This document shows positions 55,340 to 63,571 of a stretch of 64,000 bases of DNA, piece after piece. The notes below the pieces were generated by a model. That model saw only the letters and a list, made by a program, of their open reading frames with translations. It ran no database searches and had not been told where the DNA came from. The stretch spans positions 62,001 to 126,000 of the forward strand of contig JAOTYK010000010.1 in assembly GCA_029861955.1 (NCBI GenBank), given 5' to 3'. Every line of letters begins with the position of its first letter. Position 1 is the stretch's first letter. Made by a program: the position numbers and the translations under genes. The DNA comes from Acidobacteriota bacterium (GTDB lineage Bacteria; Acidobacteriota; Polarisedimenticolia; Polarisedimenticolales; Polarisedimenticolaceae).

Positions 55340-55453
55340 AATCGCTACGTCGCGATCGAGGGTGGTGTCGGTCGCCTTCCTGACGACCCCCATGCCGCCC
55401 TCGCCGATCTGTTCGATCAGCGTGTAGTGCTGGAGTTGTTGTCCAGCTTGCAA
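55340..55453 (-). pseudogene. Truncated copy of the N-terminus of the neighbouring kinase gene
   Basis: 38 codons match the start of the kinase gene at 55467-58109: QLQHYTLIEQIGEGGMGVV is identical, and the rest differs at few positions (RKATDTTLDRDVAI against WKAKDTTLARDVAI). Homology then ends abruptly and the frame reads unrelated sequence. The start is a TTG where the complete gene has ATG. It lies just downstream of that gene in the same orientation, as if a tandem copy had been deleted to a stub. The 170 bases on its other side hold no recognised gene. Confidence 0.75.
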
Positions 55454-55466
55454 CGGCTCCCGGTTG

Positions 55467-58109
55467 TCACTGCCCGTCCCAGTTCAACAACAGGGTGATC
55501 GGGTAGTCGGAACCCTGATCATCGGGGACACCCAGCACGAAGCGTTCGCCGTCGGAATTATTCGTCCAGCTGTTGCCGGACTGGGTCGGGAACAGACAGT
55601 TGGGGATGTCCGCCACGACCCGGTCGGACAGCTCCACCTTGACCGAACAGAGCTTGCCCTCCAGATCGATGTAGAAGATTTCGCTTCCGTCCTTCTTCCA
55701 GCCGACCGTCCAGTCGGCACCCACCCGGGTGAGTTGCCACTTTCCCTCGCCGCTGGGGAAGCGGGTCAGGAACAGCTCGTAGCGACCGCTCTCGTTGGAG
55801 ACGTAGGCGATCCATTCGCCATTCGGCGCGAACCTCGCGTAACCCTCGTCGAAGTCCCCGGTGACGAAGGGTTCGGCCGTGCCGTCCTCCAACGAATAGA
55901 TCCAGAGATCCGCCTTGCCAGGGCTGGAGTTGAACGCGATGTACTTGCCGTCTGAGGACCAGTCCTCCGCCTCGGATCGCAAGGGGTTCGCGTAGAGTAG
56001 TTCGGCTTTGCCACGTCCGTTCGCGGCGCGCACGTAGATGCCGTGTGCGCCGCCGCGTTTGGAAGCGAACGCGATCCGGCTGCCGTCCGGGGACCAGACG
56101 GGCCCCACGTCGTGGGCCTCGTCGAAAGTCAGCCGGCTGCCGACGTTGCGTTGGAGATCGTAGACCCAGATGTCGCCCTGACCGGAGACTCCGTCGAGCA
56201 ACGTCACGGCCAGTGAACGGTCGTCCGGAGAGAGACGGATGAAGTCGTACTCGCCGGAATTGCCGATCGTGTCCTGCGCCTGCCCCTGGCGGTCGAACCA
56301 GGTCAACTGTCGCTCCGGTGTCAGGCCCGTCTGGAACAGAATCGGCCCTGCCCCGGAGACCACGAACGCGGCGATCCAGGTGTTGGGTTGCATGACAACG
56401 CCCTCGCCGACGGCGAACCCCTCGCCAGTGAACTCGAGTTTCTCGGCTGAGAACCCCCGCGCCATCAGGAAACCTTCGTTAACCCAGAACACGTGCCCCT
56501 GCGCGTAGTGCGCCTGGCTCATGGAATACGTCAGCTCGAACGTGTCGTCCGACTCGACGTCACCGACCCAGATCGAGTTGACCGGATCCGCGTCTGCGGC
56601 GGAGTGGCTGCCGCGAACGTAGAGGAAGTGACGCCCGTCGGGCAGGAACGAGGGGTGACGATGGGTCGTCTCGCCGCCGCGCTCGGGATCCAACTTGGTC
56701 ACATCCTCGCCGAGGACACCACCCGTCGAGACACGCTTGATGGGTGACTGGGTGTCCGGGGCAAACAGGATCGTGCCGTCTTCGTTCCAGGTCCCACCGC
56801 GACCGTCCCCGGCAACCGCCACCGTCAACGGTGCGCCGCCGTCAAGATCGAGTTTTTTCAGTTTGCCCTCGGCAAAGAACCCCAGCTGGCGGCTATCCGG
56901 AGACCAGAACGGATAGGTCGCGCCTTCCGTGCCGGACAGAATCCGCGGTTCGCTGGAACCAAGCGTGCGCAGGTAGAGCGACGGGGTCCCCGACCCGGAG
57001 GAGGCGACAAACGTCATCCTCGTGCCGTCCGGTGAGATCGAGAGCGAGCCTGCGTTGGATCCGGTGATCAGGAAATGGTGCTCCTTCGGGGGGGCGATCT
57101 CGGCGCGGATCTCGAACGTTCGTGGCTGGCGTGGGCCACGCAGCGCGAACCAACTCACCGCGACCAGCGCCAGCAGTGCGACGGCGGCGACGACCCACGG
57201 CAGCATCGTGCGTCGGTGGGCCGCCGTCGTGGCAGCAGCCGTGCCACCGGCCGCCAGGCCCTCGGGTGACAGGGCAATACGCGCCTCGCCGATGTCCTGT
57301 AACCGTGTCTTGGGATCGCGGTCCAGACAGCGTGTCAGCAGTCGCCGGACCGAGGCCGGGATCTCTGCGGGCATGTTCTCGTCGCTAACATCGTCCCGCA
57401 GGACCGATGCCAGAGTCTCGGAGATCGTCTCACCGGCGAAGGTCGCTCGGCCGGTCAGCAGTTCGTGCAGCACCACACCGAAGGCCCAGATGTCGGCGCG
57501 TCGATCGGCCTCCTTTCCCTTGACCTGTTCGGGGCTCATGTACGCCGCGGTGCCTAGCAGGGTCCCGGCGATCGTCCCCGCCGAGGTCACCGTCGGCGAG
57601 AACGACATGCTGCCGGGATCGGCGGAGCTCTCGGTCTCGAGCGCCTTGGCCAGGCCCAGGTCGAGGACCTTGACCTTTCCTTCGGGAGTCAGTTTGATGT
57701 TGGCGGGCTTCAGGTCGCGGTGGATGATGCCCCGTTGATGGGCGGTCTCCAGCGCCGCTGCGACCTGCCGTGCGACGTCGATCGCCTCGTCCGCCGGCAA
57801 CGGCCCGCGCTTCAAGCGCTGGGCTAGATCCTCGCCGGGAACGAACTCCATCGCGATGAACGAGATTCCCTCCGCCTCGTGGAGCCCGTAGACCCCTGCG
57901 ATGCCGGGGTCGTTGAGCGTGGCCAGCAGTTTGGCCTCCCGCTCAAAACGGGACCGACGATCCGCATCGGTGGCGAACGCCGCAGGCAAGATCTTGATCG
58001 CCACGTCGCGAGCGAGGGTGGTGTCCTTCGCCTTCCAGACGACCCCCATGCCGCCCTCGCCGATCTGTTCGATAAGGGTGTAGTGCTGTAGTTGTTGTCC
58101 GGCTTGCAT
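55467..58109 (-). CDS. Transmembrane serine/threonine kinase with WD40-like (PD40) beta-propeller
   Basis: 880 residues with the same plan as the protein at 50048-52699: kinase (GEGGMG, Lys39, HRDLKPAN at 130-137), membrane helix at 302-322, then PD40 blades (SPDGTRMTFVASSGSGTPSLYLRTL, SPDSRQLGFFAEGKLKKL, SPDGSRIAFASKRGGAHGIYV). The magnesium-binding DFG motif reads DLG (150-152), a tolerated variant. The two kinases are similar enough to be paralogues. A truncated third copy lies just beyond its stop. Confidence 0.92.
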   Translation of the reverse strand: MQAGQQLQHYTLIEQIGEGGMGVVWKAKDTTLARDVAIKILPAAFATDADRRSRFEREAKLLATLNDPGIAGVYGLHEAEGISFIAMEFVPGEDLAQRLKRGPLPADEAIDVARQVAAALETAHQRGIIHRDLKPANIKLTPEGKVKVLDLGLAKALETESSADPGSMSFSPTVTSAGTIAGTLLGTAAYMSPEQVKGKEADRRADIWAFGVVLHELLTGRATFAGETISETLASVLRDDVSDENMPAEIPASVRRLLTRCLDRDPKTRLQDIGEARIALSPEGLAAGGTAAATTAAHRRTMLPWVVAAVALLALVAVSWFALRGPRQPRTFEIRAEIAPPKEHHFLITGSNAGSLSISPDGTRMTFVASSGSGTPSLYLRTLGSSEPRILSGTEGATYPFWSPDSRQLGFFAEGKLKKLDLDGGAPLTVAVAGDGRGGTWNEDGTILFAPDTQSPIKRVSTGGVLGEDVTKLDPERGGETTHRHPSFLPDGRHFLYVRGSHSAADADPVNSIWVGDVESDDTFELTYSMSQAHYAQGHVFWVNEGFLMARGFSAEKLEFTGEGFAVGEGVVMQPNTWIAAFVVSGAGPILFQTGLTPERQLTWFDRQGQAQDTIGNSGEYDFIRLSPDDRSLAVTLLDGVSGQGDIWVYDLQRNVGSRLTFDEAHDVGPVWSPDGSRIAFASKRGGAHGIYVRAANGRGKAELLYANPLRSEAEDWSSDGKYIAFNSSPGKADLWIYSLEDGTAEPFVTGDFDEGYARFAPNGEWIAYVSNESGRYELFLTRFPSGEGKWQLTRVGADWTVGWKKDGSEIFYIDLEGKLCSVKVELSDRVVADIPNCLFPTQSGNSWTNNSDGERFVLGVPDDQGSDYPITLLLNWDGQ

Positions 58110-58222
58110 TCGGTCTCCGCTGTTGACGGAGGGAGGATAGCAGAGCGGAACGATCCTCCGGTAAGCGCAACCACCCGGTATGTTAGGGTCTGATGGAACG
58201 TAGAGCCTGTGGAGACCCCATC

Positions 58223-58594
58223 ATGCGCAAATACCTGTTCGCAGCGGCCCTGATCCTCGCCTGTCTCGTCATCGCCGCACCGGTCCACGCCGCCAGCTAC
58301 GCCTGGGCACCGTGCAACGTCGGCAAGGTCACGGTGAAGGCGAAGACCCTCAGTGTCTATTGCGCCGCACCGTACAAAGGTGATCAAGCCGCATGGAACA
58401 AGGACGTCCCCTACTACTCGGCCTCTCTCGAGGAAACCTCCGAGGTGCGAATCAACGCGATGCTCGAGTTGCTGATCGCGGCACGGGTTCACGATCGCCC
58501 GGCTCGGATCCGTTACACCCGGGAAGGCGACAAGAACCCACCCGGTTGCAAGGCCAGCAACTGCCGAAGGATGGAAGCCGTAACCCTCAAGTAA
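58223..58594 (+). CDS. Small exported protein of unknown function
   Basis: 123 residues, not recognised. The ATG at 58223 has GTGGAGA upstream; an earlier ATG (58193) would add a polar leader before the signal peptide and is less likely. The signal peptide (LFAAALILACLVIAAPVHAA) is followed by a compact ~100-residue domain with four Cys residues in the mature part (PCNVG, YCAAP, GCKASNC), which could form two disulfides. The TAA stop forms the first bases of a long palindrome. Confidence 0.6.
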   Translation: MRKYLFAAALILACLVIAAPVHAASYAWAPCNVGKVTVKAKTLSVYCAAPYKGDQAAWNKDVPYYSASLEETSEVRINAMLELLIAARVHDRPARIRYTREGDKNPPGCKASNCRRMEAVTLK

Positions 58595-58656
58595 GAAAAG
58601 GGGACAGATTTATTTTTCCGCCGAGACGGCGGAAAAATAAATCTGTCCCCTTTTCT
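58594..58656. repeat. Long perfect palindrome, copy 1 (30-bp arms)
   Basis: Arms 58594-58623 and 58627-58656 are perfect reverse complements around a 3-base loop. The core is GGGGACAGATTTATTTTT. It exactly fills the space between the stop codons of two convergent genes, so it can serve as a terminator for both. Two more copies of the same core lie at 62451 and 63572. Confidence 0.95.
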
Positions 58657-61600
58657 CTAACGCAGCGTGACCAGAACCCGGATCTGTCCGGTGCCGACTT
58701 CCAGTCGGTCCAGTGCTTTACCGAGAACCGTTCCCGTCGCAGGGTCGTCGTCGCGACGGGCGTGTCCGGCGGTCTCCGACGTGACCAACAGGTCGCCCGG
58801 GAGGATCGCGCCGTAGCTGGCGTCGACGTTACAGAGGACGATGCCCGACATGGCGATCGGGGTCTTGCTGTTCTCGCCCTCGGTTTCGCGAGCACCCAGT
58901 AGCATGCCGGCATCTGCGGCGACGACGCCGAAGACCGCGCGGTCCGCGTTCAGGGTCGCTCGAATCATGGCGCCGGTCTGGGAATCGATCGAGACGACGT
59001 CTCCGGCGTCGAGCGACTGACCCGTCGGCAGCATGGTGGCCATCTCGCCGGCACCGGATCGGAATGAATCCGCGTAGAGATCCCCGTCACGGATGGGGGG
59101 CGCGACCTGAACCGCCGCCGTTGTCACTTCCCCGCCGACCGAACGACGTGTCGCTTCGATGGCGTCCGGACGGGTCTCCTCCTCGACTTGCGCGTACGCA
59201 TCGGGGTCGATTTCACTTTTCAGTTCGGCGTGTCTTGCCCGTTCGGATCGATCGGAGCCGACGGGGTAATCGAACTGGGTATCTCGCTGACCGATGGCCA
59301 GCTTCAGTGCGTCGCCGCGGCTGGTATCGATGCTGGCGCGCCCGTGGGCGTCGGCGGCCATCTTGCTGTAGCGGGCCAACGCCGTCGCCTCGCCGAGGGC
59401 CGGGTCGTTTCCACGATCCCGTACGTACTGCTCTTCCGTCGGCAGGAACGACTCCGAACGCTTCGGTCGCATGACCGGAAGCTGCTCGTGTCCGATACGC
59501 AGACCGAAGACGATGAAGTCGAAGGCGACGTCGGGGGTTCCGGGTGCGGCGCGAACCACGATCTCGTTGACGGACAATTCTTCGACGAAGAGGTCGGCCC
59601 ATTGGCCTCGAGGTGTCAGGTGAGCCGACAGTCCCAGATCGGGGTTAGCGACAAACGGGAAGGTCTCGCCCAGTTGGACCCGCGCGACCCCATCCTTCAA
59701 TCGACCGAAGCCGCGGGTGAACGCCGTCACCTCATCGCCCTCGAGCGAGGTGTAGACGATCTCCAGGTCGTCGCGATAGGGATGGTTCTGCACGAAGTTC
59801 TTGGTGGTGGCGGTCAATGTCCCGAAGGTGTGGAAATCGTCGGAGACCTCGAATCGATCGGCGGCGTTGTCCCACTCGAAGCGTTCGCCGGAGTTCAAGC
59901 CGTCTTCACGGAAATGGATGTCCTGATTGCCGTCGATGCCGGACTCTCTCATGTAGATGTTGCCACCATCCAGGTCGAGATTGCCGTCCAGATCCAATCG
60001 ACCGGCGCTATCGATGAAGCCCTTGAGATTCCCCTGGTGCAGGAACTGGGTCGTTCCGTTCCCCGAGTTGATCTGGATGGTGCTACTGCCGAAGATCGAG
60101 ATCGATCCAGACGTGAGGCCGGCGGTCGATGCGTAAAGGTGTAGGTCGTCGGTTGAGGTCGTACCGCCGTAGGCAAACATGCTGGCGGTCGAGGTCGAGA
60201 ACTGCGCACCGCCGCCGAAATCCAAATCATTGCCGGAGATCAATAGGTCTCCATCCATTTGAATATCGCCGACACTGTTAAGGGAGGCGGTCTCGACGTT
60301 GGAGCCGTTGTAGAACCGGTAGGTACCGTTCCCGGCGTCGAACCACATTTCACCCTCGCCAAAGATGGTGATCTCGCCGTTGCTACTCGTACTGCCGGCT
60401 CTGAGATACAGATCGTCCGTGGCTAGATCGCCAGCCTGGAGGCTGGTGCTGGTTGCAAACGAGGTCAGGCTGGCACCACCGGCGGTGGACAGACTGCCTT
60501 CGATCTGTAGATTGCCGCTGGCATCGAGACTGGCGGTCTCTTGCCCCGTGCTCTCGTTGTAAAACTGGAACGATCCGTTGCCGGCCCGTATCTCGATCGG
60601 GCCGTCGCCGTTCATGATGATGCGGCCGTCGGTGTTGTCGTTGCCTGCCACAAGCCATAGGTCGTCGGAGTCGGTATCTCCGGCCTGAACACGCATGATC
60701 GTCTGCCCCGCAGTGACGTACCCTCCCAATGCCGATGTCAGTGTGCCATCAAAGGTAAGGCTTCCATCGATATTGAGATTGCCTGTAGGGTCGAGATCGG
60801 CGGTCACCATTCCTAAACTCTCGTTCCAGAAATTGTACCGTCCGTTTCCGGACAAGAAATCGATCTGGGCGTCACCGTTCAGAATGATCCGGCCGTCGGT
60901 GTTGTCATTGCCCGCTACCAGCCACAGATCATCGGTGTCATTGTCGCCTGCCTGGACGCGGAAAATGCTCGCCGCCGGGAAGATATAGCCCCCAGCAGCC
61001 GATGTCAGCGATCCATCGAAATCAAAACCGCCGTCGATCTGCAGGTAGCCGAGGGGAGTCATGCTTGCGATTTCCATACCATTGGCGTCGTCGAAGCTGT
61101 AGGTCCCGTCACCGGAAGAGAAGTTCATCGGCCCGAGACCCTGGACGACGATTCTTCCCTGACCTGGACCGGATCCCGCCTGCAAATAGAGATCGTCGGA
61201 CGTCTGATCGCCGGCCTGGAGGTGCAGATAGTCGGTCGTCGAGTGGATTCTGGCGCTCGAACCGAAGTCGAATATGTTGCCTCCGGCAGTGAGGGTTCCA
61301 TCGATCGTAAGAGAACCGGCTTTGGTCTGGGTGCTACCGGAAGTAGTGAGCAGGCTCGAGGTCGACAACCCCCCGACCGTCATCGCGTCGGTGGCGGAGT
61401 CCGCGGTCTCGGCATGCTCGGCGTTCAACGCGTGCGCTGAAGAGGCGATCGGCACCCGTGGGCTGAGGATTTCCCCGTTAACCTCGATCTCCAGCCATAC
61501 ATCGGTCCAGAACTCGAAGACCTCCGCCAACGAATTGTAGGTAGCGGGGCCGCTGCCGTCGAAGACGTTTCCTCCGCCGATCTGGGCGTTGAACAGGCCG

Positions 61601-61836
61601 TTCTGAAAAGTCACCCCACCGGTGCCGGCGATCAGATGCTGATCGACAATGTAGTCGCTGCCGCCTGCCACGAACGGGTAGAGGCGGAAGACGACGTCGT
61701 AGGTCGCGTTGATCGGGTTATCAAAGCTGTCCCGAAGCACGCCCTGGTAGTTCAGTCGGTCGGGCGCCGTGGCCGCCAGGAGTGGAAGCGTCAGTGCGAC
61801 GAGGACGATCACGAGAATCGATTTGGAGATGCGCAT
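58657..61836 (-). CDS. Large exported repeat protein (fiber-like) with C-terminal stalk/cap domain
   Basis: 1059 residues from the ATG at 61836 (TAGGAG upstream; the longer open frame adds a leader with no signal peptide). A signal peptide ends LTLPLLAATAP. The N-terminal domain (DRLNYQGVLRDSFDNPINATYDVVFRLYP...LEIEVNGEILSPRVPIASSAHALNAEHAETAD) occurs in other fiber-like secreted proteins. The middle consists of at least five ~83-89-residue repeats. The C-terminal part (VFGVVAADAGMLLGARE...GAILPGDLLVTSETAGHARR...GKALDRLEVGTGQIRVLVTL) resembles peptidase-G2/tail-fiber cap domains. Likely a surface fiber; partner unknown. Confidence 0.76.
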   Translation of the reverse strand: MRISKSILVIVLVALTLPLLAATAPDRLNYQGVLRDSFDNPINATYDVVFRLYPFVAGGSDYIVDQHLIAGTGGVTFQNGLFNAQIGGGNVFDGSGPATYNSLAEVFEFWTDVWLEIEVNGEILSPRVPIASSAHALNAEHAETADSATDAMTVGGLSTSSLLTTSGSTQTKAGSLTIDGTLTAGGNIFDFGSSARIHSTTDYLHLQAGDQTSDDLYLQAGSGPGQGRIVVQGLGPMNFSSGDGTYSFDDANGMEIASMTPLGYLQIDGGFDFDGSLTSAAGGYIFPAASIFRVQAGDNDTDDLWLVAGNDNTDGRIILNGDAQIDFLSGNGRYNFWNESLGMVTADLDPTGNLNIDGSLTFDGTLTSALGGYVTAGQTIMRVQAGDTDSDDLWLVAGNDNTDGRIIMNGDGPIEIRAGNGSFQFYNESTGQETASLDASGNLQIEGSLSTAGGASLTSFATSTSLQAGDLATDDLYLRAGSTSSNGEITIFGEGEMWFDAGNGTYRFYNGSNVETASLNSVGDIQMDGDLLISGNDLDFGGGAQFSTSTASMFAYGGTTSTDDLHLYASTAGLTSGSISIFGSSTIQINSGNGTTQFLHQGNLKGFIDSAGRLDLDGNLDLDGGNIYMRESGIDGNQDIHFREDGLNSGERFEWDNAADRFEVSDDFHTFGTLTATTKNFVQNHPYRDDLEIVYTSLEGDEVTAFTRGFGRLKDGVARVQLGETFPFVANPDLGLSAHLTPRGQWADLFVEELSVNEIVVRAAPGTPDVAFDFIVFGLRIGHEQLPVMRPKRSESFLPTEEQYVRDRGNDPALGEATALARYSKMAADAHGRASIDTSRGDALKLAIGQRDTQFDYPVGSDRSERARHAELKSEIDPDAYAQVEEETRPDAIEATRRSVGGEVTTAAVQVAPPIRDGDLYADSFRSGAGEMATMLPTGQSLDAGDVVSIDSQTGAMIRATLNADRAVFGVVAADAGMLLGARETEGENSKTPIAMSGIVLCNVDASYGAILPGDLLVTSETAGHARRDDDPATGTVLGKALDRLEVGTGQIRVLVTLR
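60130..61240 (-). repeat. Tandem coding repeats within the fiber-like gene
   Basis: QAGD-x-x-x-DDL-x-L-x-AG recurs near 61219, 60955, 60689, 60439 and (weaker) 60170, spaced 250-270 bases. Each unit also carries SGNG-x-Y-x-F and ASLD-x-x-GNLQIDGSL-type segments. Units 2 and 3 are close at DNA level (for example 60628-60667 against 60893-60932), which points to recent duplication. Confidence 0.8.
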
Positions 61837-61846
61837 CTTCAGACTC

Positions 61847-62386
61847 CTACGGACAGGGTGAGGGGTTGGGACGTTCGGCACCGTCGCTATCGAAGCCCTT
61901 GGTCCCTTCCTCGTTGAGACGATTGTTGGAGGTGACGAGATAGAAATAGCCGTCGGAGGACGGCGGGATATCGGGATCGTTGACGGTGGTGCTGGGGATG
62001 TCAGTGGTCTCGCAGCTGCCGTAACCCAGCGCTGCGATCCCACTCATCAAGCCGCGATAGAGGGTGTAGTCGGCGGCCGCCGCCTCGACCAGCCAGACCA
62101 GGGTGTCGGCGTCGTCGAAGATCAGCCCCAGCACCTCGAGGGGTGGGCGATAGGCGGCGGTGAAGCCCACGTCCAGCTGGAACGCCGAGCTGGAGAGCTG
62201 GCCACCGCCGACGGCGGACCCGATCGAGTCGACCCCCATGCGGAACGACGCCGAGGTCGGCGTGACGCCACTCGCTGGGTTCCCCCCCGAGTTCAGAACC
62301 CCCTCTTTCAGGCTAAAGGAGGCACTTTCCTGGGCCATCGCGGGAACCGCCAGCAGGATCAACGCGGTCCAGATCAGTCGTCGCAT
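61847..62386 (-). CDS. Exported protein with DSDG-ERP-type C-terminal module
   Basis: 179 residues. A signal peptide (LIWTALILLAVPAMAQE) precedes SASFSLKEGVLNSGGNPASGVTPTSASFRMGVDSIG, a beta-rich region found in other exported proteins. The C-terminal ~90 residues (DYTLYRGLMSG...GYFYLVTSNNRLNEEGTKGFDSDGAERPNPSPCP) match the ends of the proteins at 24728 and 62633. It ends 10 bases before the fiber-like gene, so the two form one transcription unit and may be assembled together. Confidence 0.72.
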   Translation of the reverse strand: MRRLIWTALILLAVPAMAQESASFSLKEGVLNSGGNPASGVTPTSASFRMGVDSIGSAVGGGQLSSSAFQLDVGFTAAYRPPLEVLGLIFDDADTLVWLVEAAAADYTLYRGLMSGIAALGYGSCETTDIPSTTVNDPDIPPSSDGYFYLVTSNNRLNEEGTKGFDSDGAERPNPSPCP

Positions 62387-62632
62387 CGGTCGCCTCCATA
62401 AGGCTGTACAGACCCAAAGGAAGCGGGAAGTAACGAAGAATTGGAAGGACGCAGGAAAAGGGGACAGATCTATTTTTCCCCGGGGAAAAATAGATCTGTC
62501 CCCTTTTCCTGCTTTTTCTCACCATCGCTCTCTCATGGTAGGGTTTCCGCAGAGTGAGCCCGATGACGACGAAATAGCCAGCGCGGCCGACCAACCGTGC
62601 GTATCGTTCTCAAAAGTCCATAGGGGATGCCC
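62387..62632. promoter_or_regulatory. Divergent promoter region containing palindrome copy 2
   Basis: 246 bases separate two divergent secreted-protein genes that share the same C-terminal module. It must hold both promoters. The 62-base palindrome at 62451-62512 sits in it, 64 bases upstream of the minus-strand start. I see no other convincing element. Confidence 0.45.
62451..62512. repeat. Long perfect palindrome, copy 2 (31-bp arms, no loop)
   Basis: 62451-62481 and 62482-62512 are perfect reverse complements with no spacer. The core is GGGGACAGATCTATTTTT, differing from copies 1 and 3 by T to C (and its compensating partner) in the arms. It lies between divergent genes, where a terminator is not expected, so it looks like a mobile or REP-type element rather than just a terminator. 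Confidence 0.95.
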
Positions 62633-63571
62633 ATGACCATATCCAAGCGCACCTTGATCGTCGTCGCGTTGTTCGTCGCCCCGATCATGGCGGCGGAGGT
62701 GACCGTACAGAACGACTCGCTGGTGGCCGGCAACCCCGGCACGGCGCAGCTCGGCTTCGATCCCAACGAGAGCGCCGCCAGCTGGCAGACCTCGCCCTGT
62801 GACGGGACCATCGTCGCGGTGCAGGTGTTCTGGAGATCCGAGGTGGGCACGGAACCGTTCTCGATCGAAGATTCGATCAAGATCTTCGAGGGCGGAGTCT
62901 TCCCGACGCCCGGCACGGAGCTGGTGAGCATCGACGGCCCGACAATGACCGACGGCGTGTTCAACGAGTTCCGATTCCTGGACGAGAACATGGTCATCCC
63001 GCTAAACGAGCCCGTGACCAACGGGCAGGAGTACATCGTCTCGTTCAAGTTCCTCAACGACCCTAACGAGTCCATCGGCCCAAGCGTCGTCAACGACACC
63101 GACGGCTGCCAGCTCGGCAAGAACGGCCTCTTCGCCCTTGGGCTCGGCTGGGCCGACGCGTGCTTCCTGGGTGTGAGCGGCGACTGGGTGATCCGCTCGG
63201 TCGTGGATTGTGCGCCGGTGGGTGGAGCGGGTAGCGTTCCCAACGGCGGCGACACGCCCGGCGAGCCGCTACGAGTCAACCTCGTCGGCGGAGACCTGGA
63301 GCTGACGTGGAGCCAATCCTGTGAAACGACCGACACCGACTACGCAATCTACGAGGGCTTCCTCGGCGCGTACCCCAGTCACTTCTCCAAGTTCTGTGTG
63401 AACGGTGGCGCGACGACACGGACGTTTCCACAGGACGGCTTCAATCGTTATTACCTGGTGGTCCCGTTCAAGAGCGGGATGGAGGGTTCGTACGGCAGAG
63501 ACAGCGACGGTGTCGAACGCCCCCGGGGTGGCGGCACCTGTGAGCCGGACCAGACGCTGACCTGCCCGTAG
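62633..63571 (+). CDS. Exported protein with DSDG-ERP-type C-terminal module
   Basis: 312 residues from the ATG at 62633, where AGGGG lies 6 bases upstream; an ATG 6 bases earlier abuts that site and is less likely. The signal peptide (TLIVVALFVAPIMAAE) is followed by a beta-rich domain (about 20-200: NPNESAASWQTSPCDGTIVAVQVFWRS type region), unrecognised. The C-terminal ~90 residues (DYAIYEGFLG...RYYLVVPFKSGMEGSYGRDSDGVERPRGG...CP) match the module at the ends of the proteins at 24728 and 61847. Its stop is followed immediately by palindrome copy 3. Confidence 0.72.
   Translation: MTISKRTLIVVALFVAPIMAAEVTVQNDSLVAGNPGTAQLGFDPNESAASWQTSPCDGTIVAVQVFWRSEVGTEPFSIEDSIKIFEGGVFPTPGTELVSIDGPTMTDGVFNEFRFLDENMVIPLNEPVTNGQEYIVSFKFLNDPNESIGPSVVNDTDGCQLGKNGLFALGLGWADACFLGVSGDWVIRSVVDCAPVGGAGSVPNGGDTPGEPLRVNLVGGDLELTWSQSCETTDTDYAIYEGFLGAYPSHFSKFCVNGGATTRTFPQDGFNRYYLVVPFKSGMEGSYGRDSDGVERPRGGGTCEPDQTLTCP

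Noticed and set aside
58587-58913. Minus-strand 108-codon frame covering the first palindrome
   Set aside because: Opposes the conserved end of the fiber-like gene in another frame, and its coding part runs through the palindrome; treated as a chance frame.
60130-61240. CRISPR array
   Set aside because: The repetition is 250-270 bases and coding in frame, without short identical repeats and unique spacers.
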